This document shows, piece after piece, positions 6,449-13,474 of a stretch of 14,871 bases of DNA. The stretch comes from JBQTKD01 sp052389435 (GTDB taxonomy: Bacteria; Actinomycetota; Actinomycetes; Sporichthyales; Sporichthyaceae): assembly GCA_052389435.1 (NCBI GenBank), contig JBQTIB010000118.1:1-14871 (forward strand), in the 5' to 3' direction. The stretch's first letter is position 1. Each line of letters starts with the position of its first letter. The position numbers and the translations under genes are program-made. The notes below the pieces were generated by a model. The model was not told the origin of the DNA. It ran no database searches and was given only the letters and a program-made list of their open reading frames with translations.

Positions 6449-7099
6449 ATGGCCGTTCGCTTCGCCCGCAAGACCGCCGTCAAGGCCGCGATCGTCACTC
6501 CGCTTGCGCTCGCCGTGCTGGCCGTGCCGACGGCTGCCTCCGGCATCGACCTGCCGATTCTCGGCGACGTGCTCGGCGTTCTCGACATCGGCGACGTCGG
6601 CGACAGCGTGGGCTTCCTCGACACTGCCAGCCTGGCGAAGCTCTGCATCCTCGACGGCGAGGTCGTCAGCCTCGCCGTGGCCGGCGGCGAGGACGGCTGC
6701 GACGACGTCGTCGTGGTGTCCCCGGGCGGCACCGGCGCGACCGGCGCCCCCGGCGCGACCGGCGCGACCGGCGCCACCGGCGCCACCGGCGCCACCGGCT
6801 CGACCGGCGCCCCGGGCGCGACCGGCGCTCGCGGTCCCGCCGGCACCAACGGCGTCTCCGGCTGGTCGCTCACCAAGAAGGCCTTCACGGCGCCCAAGGG
6901 CAAGATCGTCAGCTTCAACCTCGGCTGCGCGTCCGGCAAGAAGGTCACCGGCGGTGGCGTGTACTCCTCCTCCGACACGATCGTCCCGCTGGCCAACCAC
7001 CCGGCTTCCGACGGCAAGAGCTGGAAGGCCCGCGTCGCGAACACGGACAAGAACAAGAGCAAGACCGTCTACGTCTACGCCATCTGCGCCAAGGTCTGA
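6449..7099 (+). CDS. Secreted collagen-like (Gly-X-Y) repeat protein
   Basis: 216 residues. A basic start and a hydrophobic segment to about residue 30 (PTAASG) form a signal peptide, so the protein is exported. Residues 31-92 are an acidic, Leu/Val-rich N-domain with C66 and C84. Fifteen uninterrupted Gly-X-Y triplets follow (93-137), mostly GAT and GAP, the Thr/Pro-rich composition of bacterial collagens that form triple helices without hydroxyproline. The C-terminal domain (138-216) has LGCASGKKVTGGG, a central SSSD segment and a final TVYVYAICAKV; C160 and C213 probably form a disulfide. This beta-rich tail recurs in actinobacterial exported proteins and may drive trimerisation or surface attachment. 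No LPXTG or second membrane anchor is present. ATG 6449 has a strong ribosome site (AGGGGG, 6438-6443). Confidence 0.85.
   Translation: MAVRFARKTAVKAAIVTPLALAVLAVPTAASGIDLPILGDVLGVLDIGDVGDSVGFLDTASLAKLCILDGEVVSLAVAGGEDGCDDVVVVSPGGTGATGAPGATGATGATGATGATGSTGAPGATGARGPAGTNGVSGWSLTKKAFTAPKGKIVSFNLGCASGKKVTGGGVYSSSDTIVPLANHPASDGKSWKARVANTDKNKSKTVYVYAICAKV
6734..6823 (+). repeat. Nine-bp tandem repeats within the collagen-like gene
   Basis: Ten consecutive 9-bp units of the form GGC-GCN-NCC lie in frame with the gene, including three identical GGCGCCACC copies in a row (6770-6796). Each encodes Gly-Ala-Thr, Gly-Ala-Pro or Gly-Ser-Thr. Loss or gain of units by slippage would keep the reading frame and change only the triple-helix length. 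Confidence 0.9.
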
Positions 7100-7122
7100 C
7101 CCACCCGGTAGACCCTGCGGCA

Positions 7123-7191
7123 GCACCCGACTCGGGGTGCGCCGCGGTTGCAACCGACGCCCCAGCCGCCCCGCCGCGGTTGGGGCGTCGG
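7123..7191 (+). terminator. Double hairpin terminator after the collagen-like gene
   Basis: A first hairpin pairs GCACCC (7123-7128) with GGGTGC (7135-7140). A second, much stronger one has a 16-bp stem with one G-U pair (7154-7169/7176-7191) and a 6-nt loop. No T-run follows, usual for high-GC actinobacteria. The structure starts 24 nt after the stop and lies between two convergent genes, so it may work in both directions. Confidence 0.7.
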
Positions 7192-7290
7192 GCGTTGTCG
7201 CGCGGTGCGAGGTGGCGAAGCGGCGTCGCCGGCAGCCGGTCTCCACCGTCGAAGGCGCGGAACGACGGGGCCTTCGGGCGTGGTGGGTCG

Positions 7291-8019
7291 TCAGTTCTGG
7301 CGACTCGTGAGCACACTCAGCGCCGCGACGACGGCGGCGTCCACCGCGTCCTTGCGCAATCCGCAGGCGTGGAGCGGGCCGGTGCCCTCCTCCTGTTCGA
7401 GCAGGGCCAGGAGCAGGTGCTCGGTTCCGACGTAGTTGTGTCCGAGGCGCAGCGCCTCCCGGAAGGTGAGCTCGAGGGCCTTGCGGGCGCCGGCGTCGAA
7501 CGGAACCAGGGCGGGCCGCTCGCCGGAGGCGGCGGGCAGGCCCGCGGTGGCGGCCTTTCGCACGGCTCCGGCGTCGACGCCCTGCAGGCTCAGCACCCGG
7601 TAGGCGAGCGCCTCGGTCTCCACGAGCAGTCCCAGCACCAGGTGGTCGGTCGAGATCTCCGCGTGCCCGTGCTCGGTCGCGAGGTTCTGTGCCGCGACGA
7701 CGACGTTGCGGGCGCGCGGAGTGAAGCGCGAAAAGCCCTGTCCGGCATCGAGATCCGTGGGGCCGGCCTTGGCGACGAAGCGCTTCTGCACGGCCTGCTT
7801 GCTGACGTTCATGCTGCGGCCGATGTCCGCCCAGGAGGCTCCCGAACGTCGTGCCTGGTCGACGAAGTGCCCGATGAGATGGTCGGAGAGTTCCTTGAGG
7901 TGCTCGGCGGCGAGCGCGGCCGAGGCCAGTTGGTCGAGGACGTCCGGGTGAACCTTCTTGATGCCCTCGATCAATTCGTCGAGGCGAACGGTGCCGCCCA
8001 GCGGCGTCGGAGAGGTCAT
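7291..8019 (-). CDS. HTH protein with two Clp-N repeats, probably autoregulated
   Basis: 242 residues. The N-terminal third is helical and contains a helix-turn-helix, ASWADIGRSMNVSKQAVQKRF (61-81). Two Clp N-terminal repeats follow, at about 99-160 (FTPRARNVVVAAQ...STDHLVLGLL) and 173-238 (FDAGARKALELTF...GTEHLLLALL). This is the substrate- and adaptor-binding module of ClpA/ClpC ATPases, but no Walker motif or AAA+ domain is present, so the protein cannot be an unfoldase. It could be a DNA-binding regulator using the Clp-N module as a sensor, or a Clp adaptor or decoy. The ATG follows directly on a palindrome with no Shine-Dalgarno, suggesting a leaderless mRNA. The role of the HTH is inferred from its match to common HTH spacing. 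The gene is divergent from zwf. Confidence 0.85.
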   Translation of the reverse strand: MTSPTPLGGTVRLDELIEGIKKVHPDVLDQLASAALAAEHLKELSDHLIGHFVDQARRSGASWADIGRSMNVSKQAVQKRFVAKAGPTDLDAGQGFSRFTPRARNVVVAAQNLATEHGHAEISTDHLVLGLLVETEALAYRVLSLQGVDAGAVRKAATAGLPAASGERPALVPFDAGARKALELTFREALRLGHNYVGTEHLLLALLEQEEGTGPLHACGLRKDAVDAAVVAALSVLTSRQN

Positions 8020-8066
8020 GCGTCAACTGTGGTTGACGCTTGGCAGTCTGTCAACCCAAGGTTGAC
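8020..8066 (-). promoter_or_regulatory. Promoter of the Clp-N/HTH gene with two palindromic operators
   Basis: Palindrome 1 is GCGTCAAC-TGTG-GTTGACGC (8020-8039) and abuts the ATG. Palindrome 2 is GTCAACC-CAA-GGTTGAC (8050-8066). On the minus strand a consensus TTGACA -35 (8054-8049), 17 nt, then a weak -10 CACAGT (8031-8026) give a start near the ATG. Palindrome 2 covers the -35 and palindrome 1 the -10 and start. This is the classic arrangement for repression, most simply by the gene's own HTH product; which protein binds is inferred. Confidence 0.65.
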
Positions 8067-8174
8067 GCGGTGCGCGGGGTGTCACCGGCCGGCACGCCGC
8101 GCGACACCGGCTCGCAACCTGCCGGGCCTAGCGTGCCAATGGTCGGGATCCACCCGGCGTGGGGAGGACCCGAC

Positions 8175-9623
8175 GTGTCCCGATCGACGCCCGCCGCCGG
8201 TGGCACCACCCCGCAGGTGATCGTGCTGTTCGGCGCGACGGGAGACCTGGCCCGTCGCAAGCTGCTACCGGGAATCTTCCGGCTCTGCACGACCGGACTG
8301 CTCGGGCCGTGCCGGGTCGTGGGCAGTTCGCTGGACGAGTTCGACGACGACGGCTTCCGCGCCTTCGCTCGCGCGGCCTGCACGGAGTTCGGCTCCCTTG
8401 CCCACGACGACGTGCGGTGGGAGGAGTTCGCCGCGCGGTTGAGCTACGCCCCGCAGTCGCTGGGACCGGAAGGCCTGGGGCGGGTCGTAGGCGCAGCGGA
8501 GGACGCGCTCGGCGGCGAGGCGCAACGCCTGCACTACCTGTCCGTCCCGCCCGCCGCGGCCCTCGGCGTCATCCGGGCGCTGGACGACGCCAAGCTCGTC
8601 GAGCGTTCGCGGATCATCCTGGAAAAGCCCTTCGGCGTAGACCTGGACTCGGCGCGGTTTCTCAACAACGCCCTGCACGAGACCTTCGCCGAGGAGCAGA
8701 TCTTCCGGATCGACCACTTCCTCGGCAAGGAGGCCGCGCAGAACATCCTGGCCTTCCGCTTCGCCAACGGCCTGTTCGAACCGATCTGGAACCGCAACCA
8801 CATCGACCACGTGCAGATCGACATCCCGGAAACGCTCGGCTGCGAGGCGCGCGCCGGCTTCTACGAGGGCGTCGGGGCCTACCGGGACATGGTCGTCACG
8901 CACCTGTTCCAGGTCCTCGCGTTCATGGCCATGGAGCCCCCGGCTCAGCTCACCCCGGAGGCCATCGGCGAGGAGAAGAACAAGGTCTTCCGCTCCATGC
9001 GGCCCATCGCCGGGTCCGACGTCGTCCGCGGTCAGTACATCGGCTACCGCGACGAACCCGGGGTCGCGCCGGAGTCCGAGACGGAGACCTTCGTGGCCCT
9101 GCGCGTCGACATCGACAACTGGCGCTGGGCGGGCGTCCCGTTCTACCTGCGCACGGGCAAGCGCCTGGCCCAGGGTGCACGCATCATCTCCATCGCGTTC
9201 CGCGAGCCGCCCAAGAGCATGTTCCCGCCGGGCTCGGGCATCGGTGCGCACGGCCCGGACCACCTGACCTTCGACCTCGCCGAACAGTCGAAGATGTCGC
9301 TGTCCTTCTACGGCAAGCGGCCCGGTCCCGGGATGCGACTGCAGAAGCTCGCGCTGGAGTTCGCCCTCGACGAGCGCGGTCACTCCCAGGACGTGCTCGA
9401 GGCCTACGAACGGCTGATCCACGACGCGATCTGCGGGGACCGGACCCTGTTCACCACCGCCGACGGCATCGAGCGGCTCTGGGAAATCTCCGCGCCCCTG
9501 CTGGCCGCCCCGCCGCCGGTGCGGCCGTACCCGGTCGGTTCGTGGGGACCCAACGCGATCCACCAACTCGTCACGCCGCACGCCTGGCGACTGCCGTTCG
9601 AACGCGCCTGGCGCTCGGGCTGA
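8175..9623 (+). CDS. zwf: Glucose-6-phosphate 1-dehydrogenase
   Basis: 482 residues; oxidises glucose 6-phosphate to 6-phosphogluconolactone with NAD(P)+, the entry to the oxidative pentose phosphate pathway. Visible are the Rossmann nucleotide motif FGATGDLARRK (19-29), EKPFG (150-154), the catalytic RIDHFLGKEAAQN (178-190) with its His, DMVVTHLFQVLAFMAMEPP (238-256) and NWRWAGVPFYLRTGKRL (315-331). Length is normal for the family. GTG 8175 is preferred because GGGGAGGA (8161-8168) lies 6 nt upstream and the glycine-rich fold begins about 14 residues later; the frame is open back to 8040 but that extension is unlike the family. It resembles the stand-alone Zwf1 of mycobacteria more than the opcA-linked form, and neither opcA, tal nor tkt is beside it. 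It ends 7 nt from the convergent HNH-like gene. Confidence 0.95.
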   Translation: MSRSTPAAGGTTPQVIVLFGATGDLARRKLLPGIFRLCTTGLLGPCRVVGSSLDEFDDDGFRAFARAACTEFGSLAHDDVRWEEFAARLSYAPQSLGPEGLGRVVGAAEDALGGEAQRLHYLSVPPAAALGVIRALDDAKLVERSRIILEKPFGVDLDSARFLNNALHETFAEEQIFRIDHFLGKEAAQNILAFRFANGLFEPIWNRNHIDHVQIDIPETLGCEARAGFYEGVGAYRDMVVTHLFQVLAFMAMEPPAQLTPEAIGEEKNKVFRSMRPIAGSDVVRGQYIGYRDEPGVAPESETETFVALRVDIDNWRWAGVPFYLRTGKRLAQGARIISIAFREPPKSMFPPGSGIGAHGPDHLTFDLAEQSKMSLSFYGKRPGPGMRLQKLALEFALDERGHSQDVLEAYERLIHDAICGDRTLFTTADGIERLWEISAPLLAAPPPVRPYPVGSWGPNAIHQLVTPHAWRLPFERAWRSG

Positions 9624-9630
9624 CGCTCAC

Positions 9631-10077
9631 TCAGAAGGTCTCGAGGACCAGCAGGAACTGACCGCCGCCCGGATCGACCCGCGTACGGACGGACAGGTCC
9701 GGGGCAAGCCGGGAGAGCCTGTCCACCAACCATGCGCCCGCCTCGTCGGCCTCGCCGCGAGTTGGACAGCGCGCGACGATCTCCCGGCCGCCCTTGCGGC
9801 GCAGTCGCTCGACCGTCGGCACGATCGGCGCCGGGTCGACCACGAACAGGCCGTCGCGCCACGGCACCACCGGGGCGGTGGCGCCCTTGCCGGTGTTGCA
9901 GGAACGGTGCGCGAGCCGCTCCGGAGCGGCGGGGCCCTTCGAGCCCTTCTTCGGCTTCTCGCCGGCGTCGACGCTGGGTCCGCGATCGGAGTTCACCGAC
10001 GCGTCCGGATCGACGGGTTCGTCGCACAGCCAGCAGCGCCAACGGTCGCGCTCGCCGACGTCGTGGAGGGTGGCCAT
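9631..10077 (-). CDS. HNH-like zinc-binding protein, possibly catalytically degenerate
   Basis: 148 residues from the preferred ATG 10077. The N-terminal half has the skeleton of an HNH nuclease: CWLC (C15, C18), a Lys/Gly-rich insert, then LAHRSCNTGKG (55-65) giving the second Cys plus the H/N portion. The usual first His of the motif (in a DH pair) is missing; the best aligned stretch reads SVDAG, with A38 where His is expected. It may still bind zinc and DNA but may not cut, or the alignment may be off. The C-terminal half (75-148) is a small mixed domain ending in a hydrophobic strand (QFLLVLETF) I do not recognise. TACGGT lies 7 nt upstream of ATG 10077, suggesting a leaderless mRNA; a longer start at 10140 is open but less likely. 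Confidence 0.7.
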   Translation of the reverse strand: MATLHDVGERDRWRCWLCDEPVDPDASVNSDRGPSVDAGEKPKKGSKGPAAPERLAHRSCNTGKGATAPVVPWRDGLFVVDPAPIVPTVERLRRKGGREIVARCPTRGEADEAGAWLVDRLSRLAPDLSVRTRVDPGGGQFLLVLETF

Positions 10078-10084
10078 GGGCCGA

Positions 10085-10090
10085 ACCGTA
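10085..10090 (-). promoter_or_regulatory. Candidate leaderless -10 of the HNH-like gene
   Basis: On the minus strand TACGGT lies 7 nt before ATG 10077, with no Shine-Dalgarno between. This supports the shorter start and suggests the gene has its own promoter in addition to any read-through from the coiled-coil gene. Confidence 0.35.
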
Positions 10091-10147
10091 CGGGACGTAG
10101 CGCCGACCTTGCAGGTGGGAGCGAGTCGGTCTCGGCGCACCGGCCGA

Positions 10148-10414
10148 CTAGCCGGTCATTCGCTCGAGTCGAGTGACGATGTCGGCAAGGAGGGTCCCGT
10201 GATCGACCAAAGTGGTCCGAACCTTCCGCATGTCCTCCGCCAGTTCGCTGACGTTCAGCGCGCTGGCCTGCGCGAGCGTCAGCATCACCTTGGTGCGCTG
10301 TTCGAGCGCCGCCAGATCGCGATCCTGTGATGCCCGTAGGCCCTCCTGCACGTCCGGACGCTCTTCGAGGGCGGCGATCCGCGCCGCAAGGTCTTCGTAC
10401 GACATGGCACTCAT
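10148..10414 (-). CDS. Small coiled-coil protein of unknown function
   Basis: 88 residues, no Cys or membrane segment, and predominantly helical. Heptad-like hydrophobic spacing runs through LAARIAALEERPDVQEGL and again through LAALEQRTKVML to LLADIVTRLERM, suggesting a coiled coil, probably a homo-oligomer. I recognise no family. The start at ATG 10414 has no strong ribosome site; ATG 10405 (residue 4) is an alternative. It is on the same strand as the RecQ fusion (52 nt upstream) and the HNH-like gene (70 nt downstream), so co-transcription with recQ is likely. Many high-GC genomes have such small coiled-coil proteins, so a link to RecQ is only a neighbourhood inference. Confidence 0.7.
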   Translation of the reverse strand: MSAMSYEDLAARIAALEERPDVQEGLRASQDRDLAALEQRTKVMLTLAQASALNVSELAEDMRKVRTTLVDHGTLLADIVTRLERMTG

Positions 10415-10466
10415 CTTCGCTTCGCTCTGTTGCGTCGACCACCCCGAGTGCTCCCGCGGCGGGGCG

Positions 10467-12554
10467 TTACGGACGCCGGTGCCCCACCAGCGGCAGCACC
10501 GGGCCGCCGCCCGCGTCGCGGATCAGCGCCGCCGCCACGGTCGAGGTCCAGCCGGTGCGGGACACGTCGTCGACGAGGAGCAGGGGACCGTCGGGCAGCG
10601 TGGGCGCGTCCGGCGCGAGCTGCAACCCCTTGAGAAGCGCCGAGACTCGCCCTGCGGACGCGACGTCCTCCGGCGGAGCGGGACCGGAGACGCGCAGGAC
10701 GTCGAGCAGCGGCAGGCGCCCGATCTCGGCGACGTGCGCGGCCATGCCGGCGACGCGCAGCGGCCGGGTGCGGCTCGGTACCGGAACGACGGCGACGGGT
10801 CGCTCGCCCCAGTCCTTCGACCAGGAGCGCAGGACGTCGACCAGACCGGAGCGCAGTTCCTCGGACGGCTCCGCGTCCGGGCCGGCGAGCTCGGCGATGA
10901 CGGCCGTCCACGCGGGATCGTCGGCGAAGGCCAGGGCGCGGCCCGGTTCGATCCCGCTCAGGCGGCCCTTCCGGCCGGCTCCGGTGGGCCACAGCTTGCG
11001 CGGTTCGAGCACGTGCGAGCGGCCGCGCAGGTGCGTCGTGGCCGCGGCCGTCGCCGCGGCGGCCGGACGCGCGCCCGGGCCGGGCAATTCGCCGGTGCAG
11101 ACCGAGCAGCGCCCGCAGCGCCCCGCCGCCGGGTCGTCGAGGGCCTCGGTCAGCACCTCCATGAGGCAGCGGGTGCCGGCCGCGTAGGTGCGCATCAGGT
11201 CGGCCTCGGCGCGGCGCGCGGCCACGATGCGGCCGTACTTCTCGGAGTCGTAGGACCACGGGGCGCCGGTGCCGCGCCACCCGCCGCCAACGCGTTCGGT
11301 GGCGCCGTCGACGTGCAGGGTCTTCAGCAGCGCCTCGAGGCGCCCGCGCCGCAGGCCGGTCTCGGCCTCGATGGCCTGGACGCTGAGCGCGGCCTCCGGT
11401 CCGGCCTCGGCCAGCAGCGCGAAGACCTTATTCGCGGCCTGGGGGTCCGGGATGGTCGCCGTCGCGAAGTACTCCCAGATCCGGGAGTCGGACTCGGCCG
11501 CGGGCAGCAGGACCCCCACGGCGCCCTTGGCCGCGAGCTCCGGCGGCAGCGCGCGGCCCGCGCGGCCGACCTGCTGGTAGTACGCGACGGGGGAGTCCGG
11601 CGAGCCGACGTGCACGCAGAAGCCGAGGTCCGGCTTGTCGTAGCCCATGCCCAGCGCGGAGGTGGCGACGACCGCCTTGACCTCGTTGGCGCGCAGCGCG
11701 GCCTCGATGCGGGCCCGGTCCTCCGGGTCGGTCTGTCCCGTGTACGCGGCCACGCGGTGGCCCTGGCTACGCAGGAACTCGGCGAGCGAGGTGGCCTGAT
11801 CCACCGTCAGGGCGTACACGATTCCCGATCCCGGAAGGGAATTGAGCGCCTCGGAGACCCAGGCGAATCGGGCGACGCCGTCGAGGCCGGGCACCACGGA
11901 CAGCTTCAGCGTCGCGCGCGCCAGCGGCCCGCGCAGCACCACGGTCTCCGGCCCGAGCTGCGCCGCGACGTCCGCGGTCACCCGCGAGTTCGCCGTGGCC
12001 GTGGTGGCCAGGACGGGCGCGCCCTCGGTCATCTGCCCGAGCAGCTTGGTGAGGCGCTGGTAGTCCGGGCGGAAGTCGAAGCCCCAGTCGGAGATGCAGT
12101 GGGCCTCGTCGACGACCAGCAGCCCGGCGCGGGCCAGCAGCGGCAGCGCGCGGTCCGCGAACTTCGGGTTCGCCAGGCGCTCGGGGGAGACCAGCAGCAC
12201 GTCGAGTTCGTCCGCCGCGAGCGCGTCGAAGACCTGCTGCCAGTCCTCGACGTTCGCCGAGTTCACCGTGGCCGCGCGCAGCCCGGCCCGCTCGGCCGCG
12301 GATACCTGGTCCCGCATCAGCGCCAGCAGCGGCGAGATCACCAGCGCCGGGCCGCGCCCGGCCGCCCGCAGCGCGCCGGCCGCCGCCCAGTACACGGCGG
12401 ACTTGCCCCACCCGGTCGCCTGGACCAGGAGCACCCGCCGGCCTTCGACCAGCGCGTCCACCGCCTGGATCTGGTCCGCGCGCGGTTTCGCGTCCGGCCC
12501 CGCCAACCTGCCCAACACCGCGGACAGTGCCCGCTCGCCTGCCGATCCCGTCAT
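10467..12554 (-). CDS. RecQ-family DNA helicase fused to a phosphoribosyltransferase-like domain
   Basis: 695 residues. The N-terminal part is an SF2 RecQ-type 3'-5' helicase: motif 0 (RADQIQAVDAL), motif I QATGWGKS (45-52), motif II DEAH (149-152) with the RecQ aromatic loop HCISDWGFDFRPDY (152-165), motif III ATTATAN (183-189), motif V TSALGMGYDKPD (298-309) and motif VI YQQVGRAGR (326-334). A zinc cluster C463/C480/C483/C486 follows. There is no HRDC domain; instead residues about 510-695 end in VVPVPSRTRP and LLLVDDVSRTGWT (658-670), the hydrophobic-DD-TG pattern of a PRPP-binding phosphoribosyltransferase, with Ser/Arg before TG. Helicase function in DNA repair is expected; the tail's substrate is unknown. 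ATG 12554 has GGGGAGGG 4 nt upstream. It follows the dehydrogenase gene after a likely terminator. Confidence 0.9.
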   Translation of the reverse strand: MTGSAGERALSAVLGRLAGPDAKPRADQIQAVDALVEGRRVLLVQATGWGKSAVYWAAAGALRAAGRGPALVISPLLALMRDQVSAAERAGLRAATVNSANVEDWQQVFDALAADELDVLLVSPERLANPKFADRALPLLARAGLLVVDEAHCISDWGFDFRPDYQRLTKLLGQMTEGAPVLATTATANSRVTADVAAQLGPETVVLRGPLARATLKLSVVPGLDGVARFAWVSEALNSLPGSGIVYALTVDQATSLAEFLRSQGHRVAAYTGQTDPEDRARIEAALRANEVKAVVATSALGMGYDKPDLGFCVHVGSPDSPVAYYQQVGRAGRALPPELAAKGAVGVLLPAAESDSRIWEYFATATIPDPQAANKVFALLAEAGPEAALSVQAIEAETGLRRGRLEALLKTLHVDGATERVGGGWRGTGAPWSYDSEKYGRIVAARRAEADLMRTYAAGTRCLMEVLTEALDDPAAGRCGRCSVCTGELPGPGARPAAAATAAATTHLRGRSHVLEPRKLWPTGAGRKGRLSGIEPGRALAFADDPAWTAVIAELAGPDAEPSEELRSGLVDVLRSWSKDWGERPVAVVPVPSRTRPLRVAGMAAHVAEIGRLPLLDVLRVSGPAPPEDVASAGRVSALLKGLQLAPDAPTLPDGPLLLVDDVSRTGWTSTVAAALIRDAGGGPVLPLVGHRRP

Positions 12555-12610
12555 GTCGCCCTCCCCGTATGGCTTCCACCACCCTGCCGGCCGGGTCCGA
12601 CAAACTTCGC

Positions 12611-12640
12611 GCCCGCCGGATTCCAGGAGTGCCGGCGGGC
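12611..12640 (-). terminator. Hairpin terminator after the dehydrogenase gene
   Basis: Perfect 9-bp arms, GCCCGCCGG (12611-12619) and CCGGCGGGC (12632-12640), with a 12-nt loop. On the minus strand it lies 30 nt past the dehydrogenase stop and is followed by a short T-containing stretch (GTTTG). This argues that recQ is transcribed separately. Confidence 0.6.
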
Positions 12641-12670
12641 ACGGTGCAGGCTCGTGAGACGGGCCGGGGG

Positions 12671-13363
12671 TCAGCTCGGGTAGAGCGCCGCCACGCCGCC
12701 CGCGAGCCCGGCCTGGACCTGGCGGCTGAGCTCGTCGGCGAGGATCTCGTAGGAGTCGGCCTCGATGGCGTCGATCGCGATGCGGGCGATCGCGAGCGGA
12801 TCGGACTTGGGCGCGACGACGTCGGCGACCATGTCGGTGTCCATGTACCCGACGTGCAGACCCGCGACGCGAACGTTGTCCGGTGCGAGTTGGGCGCGCA
12901 GCGCGTTCGTCATCGACCAGGCCGCGGACTTGGCGGCGCAGTAGGCGCCGTAGTCGGGGAAGCTCAGCCAGGACAGCACCGAGAGCACGTTCAGGACGGT
13001 GCCGCCGCCGTTGGCCGCGATGCGCGGCGCGAAGGCGCGCGTGACGGCGAGGGTGCCGAAGAAGTGCACGTCGAACTCGGCCTGGATCGCCGCGAAGTCG
13101 TCGGTGAGCAGGTTCGCCGCCGGCGAGGACCCGGCGTTGTTGATCAGCAGGGTGACGTCGCCGAAGGCGTTGGCCGCGGCCGTGATCGAGGCGGGGTCGG
13201 TGACGTCGAGACGCACCGCTCGGACGCCGGGAAGGTCGACGCTGTCGGGGTTTCGGGCGCCGGCGACCACGGTGGCGCCGCGGGCGAGCAGCTCCGCGGC
13301 GAGGGCGCGGCCGAAGCCGCGATTGGCGCCGGTGACGAGGGCGGTGGTTCCGGCGAGCTTCAT
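12671..13363 (-). CDS. Short-chain dehydrogenase/reductase
   Basis: 230 residues, a classical SDR of normal length for the small class. Features are the Rossmann nucleotide motif TGANRGFG (11-18), an acidic DV after strand 3 (53-54), NNAG (75-78), and the catalytic triad S128, Y141 and K145 (YCAAK). The residue after strand 2 is Arg (GARNPD), which usually favours NADP(H). The substrate cannot be read from sequence; GANRGFGRA resembles the quinone or carbonyl reductase-like group. The start at ATG 13363 has GGGAG about 6 nt upstream; the open frame continues much further upstream but is low-complexity there. It is divergent from the HxlR-family gene across 111 bp, so that regulator probably controls it. 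A hairpin 30 nt after its stop separates it from recQ. Confidence 0.9.
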   Translation of the reverse strand: MKLAGTTALVTGANRGFGRALAAELLARGATVVAGARNPDSVDLPGVRAVRLDVTDPASITAAANAFGDVTLLINNAGSSPAANLLTDDFAAIQAEFDVHFFGTLAVTRAFAPRIAANGGGTVLNVLSVLSWLSFPDYGAYCAAKSAAWSMTNALRAQLAPDNVRVAGLHVGYMDTDMVADVVAPKSDPLAIARIAIDAIEADSYEILADELSRQVQAGLAGGVAALYPS

Positions 13364-13400
13364 GGGTGACTCCCTGGGGCGAGGCTGAGTAGTAGATGCC

Positions 13401-13428
13401 AACTTAGCATCGGAATTGGAAAAGACAA
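13401..13428 (-). promoter_or_regulatory. Candidate sigma70-type promoter of the dehydrogenase gene
   Basis: On the minus strand TTGTCT (13428-13423) and TAAGTT (13406-13401) are 16 nt apart, 38 nt upstream of the ATG. This AT-richer patch stands out against the surrounding GC-rich DNA. The -35 borders the palindrome at 13428-13442. Confidence 0.5.
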
Positions 13429-13459
13429 CCCAGACGCTGGGTCGTCGGGGTGGACCCAG
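13428..13459. promoter_or_regulatory. Candidate HxlR operator in the divergent intergenic region
   Basis: ACCCAG-ACG-CTGGGT (13428-13442) is a perfect 6-bp inverted repeat, and a third ACCCAG follows at 13454-13459. It touches the dehydrogenase -35 and lies just upstream of the regulator's TACGAT hexamer (13463-13468), which is 6 nt before the HxlR GTG (leaderless arrangement). Binding by the HxlR product to control both genes is inferred from position. Confidence 0.5.
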
Positions 13460-13474
13460 CCGTACGATGGCCCC

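Noticed and set aside
6725..6859. CRISPR-like or satellite interpretation of the 9-bp repeats
   Set aside because: The units are in frame, contiguous and encode Gly-X-Y triplets; there are no spacers.
6431..8026. 531-codon minus-strand frame spanning the collagen-like gene and Clp-N/HTH gene
   Set aside because: Covers two supported genes in a wrong frame, and its repeat portion is just the antisense of the Gly-X-Y tract.
8040..8174. Upstream start for zwf
   Set aside because: It would read through the divergent operator region, and GTG 8175 has a strong Shine-Dalgarno at correct spacing.
10212..12683. 823-codon plus-strand frame over recQ
   Set aside because: Shadow of the recQ fusion; Arg/Gly/His-rich with no motif, while the minus-strand product has all helicase motifs.
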